Assembly: GCF_918697925.1 (NCBI RefSeq)
Contig: NZ_CAKKMF010000030.1
Span: forward strand, 1 to 50,353
Length of the DNA stretch: 50,353 nucleotides
DNA from: Arthrobacter sp. Bi26
GTDB taxonomy: Bacteria > Actinomycetota > Actinomycetes > Actinomycetales > Micrococcaceae
Reading direction: 5' to 3'
In this document: one piece after another, positions 1 to 8,730 of the stretch
Layout: each line of letters opens with the position of its first letter
How positions within the stretch are numbered: the first letter of the stretch is position 1
Position numbers and translations under genes: made by a program
The notes under the pieces: generated by a model
The model's database searches: none
Seen by the model: only the letters and a program-made list of their open reading frames with translations
What the model was told of the DNA's origin: nothing

Positions 1-133
1 ACAGCCTGCGGAAGGCGGAGTTGGTGATGCCCGCCATGGGAGCCAGGATCACGGGGGTGTCCACGGTGATCGGGCCCAGCTTCAGGGGCGGGAGTTCCAG
101 CTTGGGGGCGGGAGGCGTTGCTACAACAGTCAC
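1..133 (-). CDS. dusB: tRNA-dihydrouridine synthase, DusB family (5' end only)
   Basis: Only the first 44 codons lie in the window; the gene runs off its left edge. The translation has a proline-rich leader and then the segment ILAPMAGITNSAFRR, the FMN-binding N-terminal motif of bacterial Dus enzymes (LAPMAGVTD-like). These enzymes use FMN and NADPH to reduce uridines in tRNA to dihydrouridine. The start is a GTG at 133; an ATG nine bases upstream runs into a stop at once. The gene lies about 100 bp downstream of the YibE/F gene on the same strand and could share its transcript. The family is clear from the motif; DusB rather than DusA/C is inferred from what actinobacteria usually carry. 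Confidence 0.85.
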   Translation of the reverse strand, partial: MTVVATPPAPKLELPPLKLGPITVDTPVILAPMAGITNSAFRRL

Positions 134-234
134 CCGTCCATTGTCTCAAAGACGGGCAAATCGGCCCGGTCCCGCTCCGGTTATGTGGAAATGACCGGCT
201 ATGTGGAAACTTTCGCGTGCCGCCAGGGCCCGCG

Positions 235-1701
235 TCAGCCCCGCAGTGCGGCACGCCGCCCGCGGCGCGTGGCAGGACCGGCACCGGCGCCGTCCGGCTC
301 GAACCCGTCGGCCGCGAACCCGTCCGGCGCGATCCCGTCGGATTCGCTCCAGCCTGACCCGCCGCCGTCGGACCCGACCCAGTCGGGCTCGATTGATGCG
401 GACTCCCCGCCCTTAACCGCGCCGCCCTTAATCCCCGTGGCCTTGACCACCAGCACGGCGATGAGCGTGGTGACCGGCACGGCCAGGACGAGCCCAACGG
501 AGCCGACGAGGGTTCTGATGACTTCCTCGGAGAGTTCGGCGCTGGTGAGGGCGTCCCCGAGCGGGCGCTCATAGAGCATGACCAGGATCAGGATCGGCAG
601 GGCCGCGCCGGCGTAGGCAAATGCAATGGTGTAGACCGTGGAGGCGATGTGGTCCCGGCCGATCCGCATCGCGGACGTGAAGAGCTGCCGCGCACTGGTT
701 TCCGGGGCGAGTTCCCACAGTTCCCAGACGGCCGACGACTGCGTGATGGTGACGTCATTGAGCACGCCCAGACCGGAAATGATCAGTCCGCACAGGATGA
801 TGCCGGAGATCGAGATGTTGTCTGACATGTTGGTGAGCGTAGCGGCGTCGTGGCTGCCCACACCGGCGAGGTTTGCGGCGTCGGTGGCCCAGGCCGCCAG
901 CAGCGCCGTAATGGCGAGGCCGAACATCGTCCCGAGCAGCGCCGTCGACGTGCGGGCGGAAAAGCCGTGGGCGAAGTAGAGCACCCCGATCATGATCACC
1001 GTGGACCCCACGAGCGCCAGGAGCAGCGGCGGCTTCCCCTCGACCAGCCCGGGCAGCATGAACGAGACAAGCACGACATAAGCGCCGACCAGTCCGATCA
1101 GGGCCCGCAGGCCACGCCAGCGCGCCACCGCGATCACGACGACGGCGTAAAGCACGGCCAGGAAGATGATGGGCAGTGTCCGGACAAAGTCGACAAAGAC
1201 ATAGGCCGGCGCGTCCTGGCCGTCGGCGCCCTGCACCTTGGAGAGGTTCAGGTAGCGGATGTTGTCCCCGGGCTTCACACCGTGGGATTTCGCGATGTCC
1301 GGGTTGATGACCACCTTCACCGGGTTGCCGCCCTTGTCCGGCTCGGTGTAGGCGAACGTGCATTGCGAGCCCTCGTTCGGGGGCTGCGGGGTGGTGCCGG
1401 AACCGGGTGTGCCCTGCGCCGCGGCGTCACCGCCGGCCTGGGCATCCGAACAGCTGCCGACGACGACCCGCTGGATCTTGCCGGTGTCGAACGTCACGCC
1501 CGGGGCCGCGGCGTAGGGGCTGGCCAAGGTGATGCCCTCCTTGCTTCCCGACGGCCACATGAAGGCCATGGCCGCCAGGGTCAGCAGCGTCAGCGGGATC
1601 AGGATGGCAGCCAGGATCCAGTTGGCCTTCTTCCGCGCCGCGAGCGTCTGGGGTGTGGGCTCGACATCGTCAGTGTGAGAGTGCGAGTGTCCAGCGCCCA
1701 T
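235..1701 (-). CDS. YibE/F-like integral membrane protein
   Basis: The 488-residue protein has a His-rich N-terminus (HSHSHTDD), one membrane segment at about residues 28-50, an extracytoplasmic domain of about 120 residues with two cysteines (C84 and C114, possibly a disulfide), and then about seven membrane segments from residue 175 to 430. This arrangement matches the YibE/F family, whose transport role is not well established. The last 50 or so residues are a cytoplasmic tail with degenerate repeats built on PDGFA/SDG units, which looks low-complexity and lineage-specific. The ATG start has only a poor, distant Shine-Dalgarno sequence. It may be co-transcribed with dusB downstream. The family call is good; substrate and function are unknown. 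Confidence 0.85.
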   Translation of the reverse strand: MGAGHSHSHTDDVEPTPQTLAARKKANWILAAILIPLTLLTLAAMAFMWPSGSKEGITLASPYAAAPGVTFDTGKIQRVVVGSCSDAQAGGDAAAQGTPGSGTTPQPPNEGSQCTFAYTEPDKGGNPVKVVINPDIAKSHGVKPGDNIRYLNLSKVQGADGQDAPAYVFVDFVRTLPIIFLAVLYAVVVIAVARWRGLRALIGLVGAYVVLVSFMLPGLVEGKPPLLLALVGSTVIMIGVLYFAHGFSARTSTALLGTMFGLAITALLAAWATDAANLAGVGSHDAATLTNMSDNISISGIILCGLIISGLGVLNDVTITQSSAVWELWELAPETSARQLFTSAMRIGRDHIASTVYTIAFAYAGAALPILILVMLYERPLGDALTSAELSEEVIRTLVGSVGLVLAVPVTTLIAVLVVKATGIKGGAVKGGESASIEPDWVGSDGGGSGWSESDGIAPDGFAADGFEPDGAGAGPATRRGRRAALRG

Positions 1702-1763
1702 CAGCAGTTCAACCTCATGCCGAAAACTTTACGGCGTGGGCGGGGGCTGTCCGGACGGATGAC

Positions 1764-1793
1764 GGGACACGCCGCGCAGATGCGGCGTGCCCC
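1764..1793. terminator. Hairpin downstream of the flavin oxidase gene
   Basis: GGGACACGCCGC pairs with GCGGCGTGCCCC across a 6-nt loop, giving 12 positions with one mismatch. It lies between the oxidase stop (1842) and the YibE/F start (1701), where a terminator for the minus-strand oxidase would be. No T-run follows. The right arm is also the first of two TGCGGCGTGCCCCGG direct copies (1781-1795 and 1798-1812). Confidence 0.5.
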
Positions 1794-1841
1794 GGTGTGC
1801 GGCGTGCCCCGGCGTGCCGGAGTGCCGGCAGGACATCGAGG

Positions 1842-3215
1842 TTACGCCGGCGGGATGTTCTGGTTGATGTGGAAGAGGTTCTGGGGATCGTACTTGGCTT
1901 TGACCTCCCGGAGCCTGCTGAAGTTGGGCCCGTAATTCTCCGCGACCCGGGGCAAGTCATCACGGTCCATGAAGTTGATGTAGCCGCCCGGCGCCGAGTA
2001 GGGGCGCAGTGCCGCCGCATATTCCTTGACCCAGGCGATGTTTGCCTCGTTCTCCGCCGGGTCCTGCCAGATGCCCGCAATCACCGGCGCGAACTTGACG
2101 TTCCGGTTTGCGAATGCCGTATCGTCCGCACCTACTCGCTGCACTGCTCCGTCAATGGGATACAAGTGCACGGCGGTTTGCACGCTGGGTACTCTGCTCC
2201 CAAAGTCGAGGTGCGCGGCGATGGCTCCGTCACTGAGCTCCGCGAGGAAATCGGCTTTCCAGTAGGCCTGCAGACCCTTGGGCATCAGGGGGTCGAAGGC
2301 CTGGTTCAGAGCCGGGTAGGGCATCGGCCCCACCATGGAACCCGCCACGGGAGCGATATCGAGGAAGGGCTGCCATTGGGCGGGACCCGCGGCCTGATCG
2401 CCCGTCCACATGCCGACTACCACAGCCACCGGTTTGCCGTGCCATTCCTCGGGCAGGAATGGTACAGGCGGCCCCATGGCAAATGCCAGGAAGACCCCCA
2501 GTTCCTCGGGCGCGGAGTCCATATGATCCCGGTAGAACTTCGCCACAGTTTCTGCATGCTCCATCGGATAGATGATGATGCCGGCGTGAACCATATCCAC
2601 CGGGTGCAGCCGGTATTCCAGCGACGTCACCACGCCGAAGTTCCCGCCGCCGCCGCGCAGCGCCCAGAACAGGTCCTCATTCTCGCTTTCACTGGCAGTT
2701 AGGAACTTACCGTCCGCTGTAACGACGTCGGCAGCGATCAGGTTGTCGCAACTGAGCCCATACTTCCGCGCGAGGTAGCCAATGCCGCCGCCCAGTGTGA
2801 GCCCTGCGACGCCCGTCGAGCCGATGATGCCGCCCGTCGTCGCCAGCCCGAAGGCGTGCGTGGCGTGGTTGAAGTCGGCCCAGGTTGCGCCGGCCTCGGA
2901 CCTCGCCGTCTTGTTTGCCGGATCGACCCGGACGCCGGATGTGTTCGAAAAATCGATGACCAGGGCGTCGTCCCAGGTGCCAAATCCGGGAGCGCTGTGG
3001 CCTCCGCCGCGGATGGCAAGGTCCAGGGAATTGTCCCGGGCGAAGTTGACGCAGGCTATGACATCCGCCACCTGGGATACGCGGACCACCGCGGCCGGCC
3101 GCTTGTCGATCATGCCGTTGTACACCGCACGCGCCGCGTCGTAGTCCGCGTCACCAGGCGTAATGATCTGGCCTCGGACTTGCTCGCGCAGGCTATCGAG
3201 GGCTGTTCCGTTCAT
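1842..3215 (-). CDS. FAD-linked oxidase, berberine-bridge/PCMH type
   Basis: The 457-residue protein has an N-terminal FAD-binding PCMH domain and a C-terminal BBE domain. The RGGGHS motif places His73 as the likely 8-alpha-histidyl FAD attachment site. The GGIIGSTGVAGLTLGGG stretch is the second FAD-contacting loop; it has no cysteine, so bicovalent flavinylation as in some plant and fungal members is unlikely. The C-terminus (ENYGPNFSRLREVKAKYDP then NLFHINQNIPP) is the typical BBE tail. Such enzymes oxidise alcohols, sugars or amines with O2; the substrate cannot be told from sequence. There is no signal peptide, so it is probably cytoplasmic. It stands alone, divergent from the alpha/beta hydrolase operon. 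Confidence 0.9.
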   Translation of the reverse strand: MNGTALDSLREQVRGQIITPGDADYDAARAVYNGMIDKRPAAVVRVSQVADVIACVNFARDNSLDLAIRGGGHSAPGFGTWDDALVIDFSNTSGVRVDPANKTARSEAGATWADFNHATHAFGLATTGGIIGSTGVAGLTLGGGIGYLARKYGLSCDNLIAADVVTADGKFLTASESENEDLFWALRGGGGNFGVVTSLEYRLHPVDMVHAGIIIYPMEHAETVAKFYRDHMDSAPEELGVFLAFAMGPPVPFLPEEWHGKPVAVVVGMWTGDQAAGPAQWQPFLDIAPVAGSMVGPMPYPALNQAFDPLMPKGLQAYWKADFLAELSDGAIAAHLDFGSRVPSVQTAVHLYPIDGAVQRVGADDTAFANRNVKFAPVIAGIWQDPAENEANIAWVKEYAAALRPYSAPGGYINFMDRDDLPRVAENYGPNFSRLREVKAKYDPQNLFHINQNIPPA

Positions 3216-3415
3216 TTCGTTTACCGCCGATTTCGTCGTGAGATTCGACCCGGACGGTTCTCTGCGCTCCCAGCCGGCGTGGCGCCCGGAGGTTTACCTG
3301 CACATGCCTACTCCTCCCGCATTTCCCCGTCAAGGGCGCCGTCAAAATGCGCGCCTGCCGGCCGCACCCATCACCGCGGGCACCGGCTCCGAATCCACAC
3401 TAGGCACCAGCTGCC

Positions 3416-3443
3416 TTGACGGGCGGAGGCTGCAACCTAGGGT
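3416..3443 (+). promoter_or_regulatory. Probable sigma-A promoter of the hydrolase-acyltransferase operon
   Basis: TTGACG (3416-3421), a 16-bp spacer and TAGGGT (3438-3443) form a near-consensus housekeeping promoter. A transcript would start near 3450, leaving a leader of about 30 nt with GGAAGGA 7 nt before the GTG at 3480. The other 150 bp or so back to the divergent oxidase start show nothing recognisable. Confidence 0.65.
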
Positions 3444-3479
3444 TGGTTATTGACGGACGAAGGACGGAAGGACACACGC

Positions 3480-4250
3480 GTGGCCATGCGTAAACTAGAC
3501 GACCGCGAGCCGGGGGCGGGCCGATCCGGGCCCACCGCCAAGGCCGTGCTGAGAATCGCCGAAGCCGCCGGGGAAACCCGCGCAGTTGCCTTGGTCCTGC
3601 ACGGCGGGCGGGCCGACAGCTACGACGCGGTCCGCGGCCGGCACCTGAGCCCGGCCCGGATGCGGCCCTTCGCCCGGGCACTGAACAGGCAGGGCGGCCC
3701 GCACGGGCTGGCTGTGTGGACCCTGCGCAACCGGTATCGCGGCTGGAACGGGGAAGACATGTCCCCCGTTCATGATGCCCGCTGGGCGCTCGCCCGGATC
3801 AGCCAGGAGCATCCTGGCGTGCCGGTGTACCTGCTGGGCCACTCCATGGGCGGTCTCACGGCGCTGTGCGTGGCCGACGACCCGCAAGTCGAGGCCGTCG
3901 TCGCGCTCGCCCCATGGCTCAATCACAAAACCCCGGTCCAACCCGTCGCCGGCCGCCGGGTCCTGATCGTCCACGGCACCGACGACCGCTGGACCAGCCC
4001 GGCGAACTCGCTGGACTATGCCCGTCGCGCCGAGGGCGTCGCCGCGTCCTTTGACTACGTCTCCCTCAAGGGTGCCGGCCATTTCATGATCCGCCGGTTG
4101 GCACTGTGGAACGTGCTGGCGAACGGTTTCGTCCTGGATGCCTTCGGCGAGGCCACGGGGGCTGATGTCTCCGGCGCCACGGACGCCTTACGCAGCGCGC
4201 TGCGCAGCGCCCCGCCGGCGGCCGGAACACGCCTGCCGGTGGTGCTGTGA
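3480..4250 (+). CDS. Alpha/beta hydrolase
   Basis: The 256-residue alpha/beta-fold hydrolase has the nucleophile elbow GHSMGG, an acid in HGTDDRWTSP and a histidine in KGAGHFM, so the Ser-Asp-His triad looks complete. An HGGRADSYD-like loop near the N-terminus probably forms the oxyanion hole. The GTG at 3480 is chosen because GGAAGGA lies 7 nt upstream; a TTG at 3450 would fall on the predicted transcription start. It is the first gene of an operon with DUF1295 (1-nt overlap) and an acyltransferase, so a lipid or ester substrate is plausible, but this is inference. There is no signal peptide, suggesting a cytoplasmic enzyme. Confidence 0.87.
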   Translation: MAMRKLDDREPGAGRSGPTAKAVLRIAEAAGETRAVALVLHGGRADSYDAVRGRHLSPARMRPFARALNRQGGPHGLAVWTLRNRYRGWNGEDMSPVHDARWALARISQEHPGVPVYLLGHSMGGLTALCVADDPQVEAVVALAPWLNHKTPVQPVAGRRVLIVHGTDDRWTSPANSLDYARRAEGVAASFDYVSLKGAGHFMIRRLALWNVLANGFVLDAFGEATGADVSGATDALRSALRSAPPAAGTRLPVVL

Positions 4251-5062
4251 TGCCGACGTTCCCGCTTGATGCCTTCCTGGCCAGCCTGCCGTGGGTCATC
4301 GCGGGACTCGTGTTGCTGCTGGGCCTGACCTTCGCGGTTGCCGTGCGGCAGAACCGGCACTCCGTTATCGACACCGTCTGGGGCCTGGGCTTCGTGGTGG
4401 TGGCCGGCATCTCCTGGGTGCTCTCCGCCGGATACGGCGACGCCGGCCGCCGGCTGCTGCTCCTTGTCCTGGTCGCGGTCTGGGGCATCCGCCTCGCCGT
4501 CCACATCGGGCTCCGTGCACGCGGCGGCCACGAGGACCCACGGTATGTGGACATGCTCTCCGCAGCACCCGGATCACGCAACGTCTACGCCCTGCGGCGG
4601 GTCTACCTGCCCCAGGGTGTGGTGATGTTCTTCGTCTCGCTCACCATCCAGGTCGGCATGTTCGCCACCGGAACCCTGGGTTGGCTCGCGTTCGCCGGTG
4701 TCCTGCTCTGGATCCTTGGCTTCGTGTTCGAGACGGCCGGCGATTGGCAGCTGACGCAGTTCAAGGCCGATCCCGCCAGGCGTGGCACCGTCCTCAACAC
4801 TGGGCTGTGGCGCTATACCCGCCACCCCAACTACTTCGGCGACGCCGCCGTCTGGGCCGGGCTCTTCCTCGTGGCCGCCGATTCCTGGCCCGGCGTGCTG
4901 ACCGTCCTCTCCCCCGCCCTGATGATCTGGACTCTTGCCGGCAAGACCGGGAAGCCGCTGACGGAAAAGGCGATGGCCGCACGGCCCGGCTACAAGGAAT
5001 ACATCGAATCCACCTCCGGTTTCCTGCCCTTGCCGCCCCGGCGGCGGACCGTGGGGCACTGA
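4250..5062 (+). CDS. DUF1295 membrane protein (steroid 5-alpha-reductase-like)
   Basis: The 270-residue protein has about six to seven membrane segments and the signature GLWRYTRHPNYFGDA near residue 185. This motif marks the DUF1295 family, related to steroid 5-alpha-reductases and isoprenylcysteine methyltransferase-like enzymes, where it forms the cofactor-binding site. The reaction is unknown. The ATG overlaps the TGA of the upstream hydrolase by one base (TGATG), so translational coupling is likely. A GTG one codon earlier is possible. Its position between a hydrolase and an acyltransferase suggests the reduction or modification of a membrane lipid, which is not proven here. Confidence 0.9.
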   Translation: MPTFPLDAFLASLPWVIAGLVLLLGLTFAVAVRQNRHSVIDTVWGLGFVVVAGISWVLSAGYGDAGRRLLLLVLVAVWGIRLAVHIGLRARGGHEDPRYVDMLSAAPGSRNVYALRRVYLPQGVVMFFVSLTIQVGMFATGTLGWLAFAGVLLWILGFVFETAGDWQLTQFKADPARRGTVLNTGLWRYTRHPNYFGDAAVWAGLFLVAADSWPGVLTVLSPALMIWTLAGKTGKPLTEKAMAARPGYKEYIESTSGFLPLPPRRRTVGH

Positions 5063-5063
5063 C

Positions 5064-6008
5064 ATGCGCGGCCCGGGACAGGGCCGGCCTGCCCTGAACT
5101 GGCGGCGCCTGAACTGGCGGACCCTGAGGTGGCGGCGCCTGAGCTGGCGGCCGGAACCCAACGACCGTTTCTACCGATTCATCGTCCGCACCGGGCTGGC
5201 GCTGCGCTGGCTGTTCCGGATCCGCGTCCTCGTCACGGGCCGGGAGCACCTGCTCCAGCCCGGGCCGCTCAAAGCTTCCACCCGAGACGGCGCCCGCGGT
5301 GCCGCCCACCGGTGCCCGTCGCGGCCGGTGGTGCCCGGCCAGGGTGCCGTCGTCGCGATCACGCACTTCGGCTACCTCGACTTTGCCTTCGCCGAGATGC
5401 TGCTGTGGTGGCACAACCGGGCCCAGCTGCGCTTCCTCGTCACGCAGGGAGCCGCCGACCACTGGTTTGCCGGGCCCGCGGTCAGTGCAGCCGGGCATGT
5501 TGTGGTCGGGTACGGATCGGGAGCCCGCGCCTACGACGCCGCGGTCGCCCGGCTGAGGGAGGGCGAGTACATCGCCATCCTGCCCGAGGCGGGCGTGAGC
5601 CGCAGCTTCACGGTGCGCGAATGCAAGACCGGTGCCGTGCGAATGGCCGCCGAAGCCGGCGTGCCGATCATCCCGGTCTCCATCTGGGGCGCCCACCGGC
5701 TGCTGACCCGCCATCATGCCTTCTCGCCGCGGCGCGCCTGGCGCGCCCCGGTCCGCATCCACGTGGGCGAGCAGATCCTTCCGGGCTCGCTCCCGGGCCC
5801 GGCCGACGACGCCCGGCCGGCCACGGCACGCCTGGCCAAGACGCTCCAGGACGGGATCGACGTCGGCATGGCCGACTTCCCCCTGCAACCCGCGCCCGGT
5901 GCCTGGTGGATGCCGGCCGGGCTCGGTGGCGGCGCCCCGACGGAGGAGGAACGGCGCCGGCTCGACGAGGCCGACGGTCCGCGGCGCGCAGGTGCCAGGC
6001 GCCGATAA
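5064..6008 (+). CDS. LPLAT/PlsC-family lysophospholipid acyltransferase with Trp-Arg repeat N-terminus
   Basis: The 314-residue protein has the acyltransferase HX4D box as HFGYLD (H101 and D106) and the downstream blocks LPEAGVSRSF (an EGTRS variant) and VPIIPVSIWGAHR, so the glycerolipid acyltransferase fold is clear. Members transfer acyl groups from acyl-CoA or acyl-ACP to lysophospholipids at the inner membrane face. Residues 11-30 are four tandem pentads of the form LxWRx, an unusual Trp/Arg-rich segment. About 28 residues lie between the usual N-terminal REHLL segment and the catalytic box, more than in typical PlsC. It starts one base after the DUF1295 stop. The exact acyl acceptor is unknown. 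Confidence 0.88.
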   Translation: MRGPGQGRPALNWRRLNWRTLRWRRLSWRPEPNDRFYRFIVRTGLALRWLFRIRVLVTGREHLLQPGPLKASTRDGARGAAHRCPSRPVVPGQGAVVAITHFGYLDFAFAEMLLWWHNRAQLRFLVTQGAADHWFAGPAVSAAGHVVVGYGSGARAYDAAVARLREGEYIAILPEAGVSRSFTVRECKTGAVRMAAEAGVPIIPVSIWGAHRLLTRHHAFSPRRAWRAPVRIHVGEQILPGSLPGPADDARPATARLAKTLQDGIDVGMADFPLQPAPGAWWMPAGLGGGAPTEEERRRLDEADGPRRAGARRR

Positions 6009-6028
6009 GACCGGTTTCCACCATCGCC

Positions 6029-6250
6029 TTGACTAAGCTCCATGGGGTACAAAATGCAGCGCCCCAGGGCGGCTCGATCCGCGCTGCCGGGGGCCTCGGA
6101 GTCGACCTGCTCGCGGTGCTGAGGCTGCGCGCCCGGGACCTGGTGGGCTTCACTTTCCTGCAGTTCGTGTTCCACCTGCCGGTGGTCCTGCTGCTGGTCT
6201 GGCTGCTGGGCATGACATTCGAGTTCGTGCCGCCGGTGATCCCCAAATAA
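6029..6250 (+). CDS. Small single-span membrane protein, start uncertain
   Basis: The frame has good codon usage from about 6060 on and encodes about 60-73 residues ending in a hydrophobic helix (FHLPVVLLLVWLLGMTF) and the tail VPPVIPK. In-frame starts are a TTG at 6029 and a GTG at 6116; neither has a good Shine-Dalgarno sequence. The first start overlaps TTGACT, which with TACAAAAT downstream resembles promoter sequence at poor spacing, so the shorter 44-residue product is also possible. It follows the acyltransferase by 20 bp and ends just before a strong terminator, so it is the last gene of that operon. I do not recognise a family. Confidence 0.5.
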   Translation: MTKLHGVQNAAPQGGSIRAAGGLGVDLLAVLRLRARDLVGFTFLQFVFHLPVVLLLVWLLGMTFEFVPPVIPK

Positions 6251-6291
6251 CGGTGTCTGACAGAAAAGGTGTTTGACGGTAACTGTGCTTA

Positions 6292-6331
6292 ACCAAACTG
6301 ACCCGCAGCTGTGGCTGCGGGTCAGTTTGGT
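6292..6331. terminator. Bidirectional terminator hairpin
   Basis: Two 17-nt arms (ACCAAACTGACCCGCAG and its exact complement) flank a 6-nt loop. It lies between the plus-strand acyltransferase operon and the convergent GNAT gene ending at 6338, so it can end transcription from both sides. There is no clear T-tract. Confidence 0.8.
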
Positions 6332-6337
6332 AAAGGC

Positions 6338-7342
6338 CTACGCCGCGTCGGAGACGACCAGGGTTTCCGAGCCCTGGACATGGGCTTTTCCGCTCTCGAG
6401 CAGCGGTTCGACGACGGCGCGCAGGGCGGTCATCGCGTCGTCCAGTTCCAGCATCACCGGGTGCTGGTAGGCGATCAGGGCCAGAAGGTCCCGGACGGCG
6501 GCCCGGGCTTGATCCGTGTCGAGCTTGAGTTCGTGTCCGAGGAAGACTTCAGTTGGCCCGGCCGACGCGTCCGCACCGGCACCGTCGGCGTCGGCCCCGG
6601 GAATTCCCTGGGCGTAGCTGATGGCGAACCCCTCCAGCCGGCCCTTCCGGCTCGCCGCGATGCCGTGCCCGAAGGCACTGGCCTTGGGCGCCCGCAGCAC
6701 GATCGCTCCGTGGGCGCCGCTGAGCTCATCCAGGAACAAACGCTGCACTGCGGCAACGCTCAGCTCCCCCGGGCTGTCCCAGCCGTGCACGGCCGTGTAG
6801 TAGCGTCCCACGACGTCGCTGAGCTCCACCGAGCCCGTGGCCAGGTCTTCGACCTGATCAGTGGCCGCGGACTCCGAACCGTCGCCGAACACCGGCAGCT
6901 TGAGCGGCGCCGGGTCAACGACGACGAGGCGGGAGCGCTGGATCGGGGCCAGGCCCGCGGCCTCGGCAAACGCCGCCCCGGGGGTGCCCGGCTCCACTTT
7001 GCAGCGCAGTTTGGACACGCCCGACGGCGCCTGGGCGGCCTCGTGCCGCAGCATGGTCAGCAGAGTGGACCCGAGGCCGGCGCGGCGGTGGTCCCGGGCG
7101 ACCTCGACATACGCCCAGAGCCGTTCCGGGTGCAGCGAGGCCTCGTGGACCACGGCAGCCGCCACGGGAATGGCGACGCCGTCCACGACGTCCTCGGCCA
7201 CGATGCAGCGGCGCCACGGGGAATTGCCCGAGGGCGCAAGCGTGCCGCGGAACTGTCCGGCCTGGACCGTCTCAGGACCGCCCCAGATCTCCAGCAGCGC
7301 GAGGTCGTCGCCCTCCCGCCATTCCCGGTATGCGATGGCCAT
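6338..7342 (-). CDS. GNAT-family N-acetyltransferase (two-domain)
   Basis: The 334-residue protein has an N-terminal GNAT domain with the acetyl-CoA pyrophosphate loop RRAGLGS near residues 127-133, preceded by the WAYVEVARDH strand. The C-terminal half (about residues 170-330) looks like a second, degenerate GNAT domain, giving the tandem-GNAT layout also seen in mycothiol synthase. It lacks enough specific features to be called MshD. Its ATG lies two bases after the glyS stop, so the two are co-transcribed and probably translationally coupled. The substrate is unknown. Confidence 0.82.
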   Translation of the reverse strand: MAIAYREWREGDDLALLEIWGGPETVQAGQFRGTLAPSGNSPWRRCIVAEDVVDGVAIPVAAAVVHEASLHPERLWAYVEVARDHRRAGLGSTLLTMLRHEAAQAPSGVSKLRCKVEPGTPGAAFAEAAGLAPIQRSRLVVVDPAPLKLPVFGDGSESAATDQVEDLATGSVELSDVVGRYYTAVHGWDSPGELSVAAVQRLFLDELSGAHGAIVLRAPKASAFGHGIAASRKGRLEGFAISYAQGIPGADADGAGADASAGPTEVFLGHELKLDTDQARAAVRDLLALIAYQHPVMLELDDAMTALRAVVEPLLESGKAHVQGSETLVVSDAA

Positions 7343-7344
7343 GA

Positions 7345-8730
7345 TCAGGCGCCGATCAGCCGTGCGGCCAGGTAACCCTCCACCTTGTCCAGGGAAACGC
7401 GTTCCTGGCTCATGGTGTCGCGTTCGCGGATGGTGACGGCCTGGTCGTCCAGGGTCTCGAAGTCCACGGTGATGCAGAACGGGGTGCCGATCTCGTCCTG
7501 GCGGCGGTAGCGGCGGCCGATGGCGCCGGCGTCGTCAAACTCGATGTTCCAGCTCTTGCGCAGCTGGGCCGCGAGGTCCTTGGCCTTCGGGGACAGGTCC
7601 TCGTTGCGGCTCAGCGGCAGCACGGCGGCCTTCACCGGAGCCAGGCGGGGATCGAGCTTGAGCACGGTGCGGATGTCCACGCCGCCCTTGGCGTTGGGGG
7701 CCTCGTCCTCGGTGTAGGCATCGATCATGAAGGCCATGAACGAGCGGGTGAGGCCGGCGGCGGGCTCGATCACGTACGGGGTGTAGCGCTCGTTGGTGGC
7801 CTGGTTGAAGTAGCTCAGGTCCGCGCCGGAGGCCTTGGCGTGGGTGGAGAGGTCAAAGTCGGTGCGGTTGGCGATGCCCTCGAGCTCGCCCCACTCCGAG
7901 CCCTGGAAGCCGAACCGGTATTCGATGTCGGTGGTGCCCTTGGAGTAGTGGCTGAGCTTGTCCAGCGGGTGCTCGAAGAAGCGCAGGTTCTCGTCGCGGA
8001 TGCCCAGGCCCGTGTACCAGGACATGCGTTCCTTCATCCAGTACTCGTGCCACTGCTCGTCGGTGCCGGGCTCGACGAAGAATTCCATCTCCATCTGCTC
8101 GAACTCGCGGGTGCGGAAGATGAAGTTGCCGGGCGTGATCTCGTTGCGGAACGACTTGCCGATCTGGCCGATGCCGAACGGCGGCTTCTTCCGCGAGGTG
8201 GTCAGGACGTTGCCGAAGTTCACGAAGATGCCCTGGGCGGTTTCGGGCCGCAGGTAGTGCAGGCCCTCCTCGCTGGCAACGGGGCCGAGGTAGGTCTTGA
8301 GCAGGCCGGAGAATTCGTGGGGCTCCGTCCACTGGCCGCGGGTGCCGCAGTTGGCGCAGGCGATGTCCTTGAGGCCGTTCTCGGCCGGACGGCCCTTCTT
8401 CTCCTCGTACTCTTCTTCGAGGTGGTCCGCGCGGTAGCGCTTGTGGCAGGACAGGCACTCCACCAGCGGGTCGGAGAAGACATCGACATGGCCGGAAGCT
8501 TCCCAGACCTGGCGGGGCAGGATGACGGAGGAATCCAGGCCTACAACGTCTTCGCGGCCGCGGACCACGGACTGCCACCACTGGCGCTTGATGTTTTCCT
8601 TGAGCTCGGCGCCGAGCGGCCCGTAGTCCCAGGCAGAACGGGAGCCACCATAGATTTCACCGGCCTGGAAAACGAATCCCCGGCGCTTGGCGAGGGAAAT
8701 AATCTGGTCAAGGACGGATTTTGCTGCCAT
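7345..8730 (-). CDS. glyS: Glycine--tRNA ligase (alpha2, class II)
   Basis: The 461-residue protein charges tRNA-Gly with glycine. It is the dimeric single-polypeptide type of actinobacteria and eukaryotes, not the alpha2-beta2 type. It shows the N-terminal signature [13 protein letters not shown] and SAWDYGPLG, two Cys pairs (CLSCHKRY near residue 92 and CANCGTRG) that can bind zinc, motif 2 around [21 protein letters not shown], and motif 3 in [12 protein letters not shown]. Length is normal. GGAG lies upstream of the ATG. A GNAT gene follows by two bases. I saw no T-box or glycine riboswitch in the 135 bp upstream. Confidence 0.97.
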   Translation of the reverse strand: MAAKSVLDQIISLAKRRGFVFQAGEIYGGSRSAWDYGPLGAELKENIKRQWWQSVVRGREDVVGLDSSVILPRQVWEASGHVDVFSDPLVECLSCHKRYRADHLEEEYEEKKGRPAENGLKDIACANCGTRGQWTEPHEFSGLLKTYLGPVASEEGLHYLRPETAQGIFVNFGNVLTTSRKKPPFGIGQIGKSFRNEITPGNFIFRTREFEQMEMEFFVEPGTDEQWHEYWMKERMSWYTGLGIRDENLRFFEHPLDKLSHYSKGTTDIEYRFGFQGSEWGELEGIANRTDFDLSTHAKASGADLSYFNQATNERYTPYVIEPAAGLTRSFMAFMIDAYTEDEAPNAKGGVDIRTVLKLDPRLAPVKAAVLPLSRNEDLSPKAKDLAAQLRKSWNIEFDDAGAIGRRYRRQDEIGTPFCITVDFETLDDQAVTIRERDTMSQERVSLDKVEGYLAARLIGA

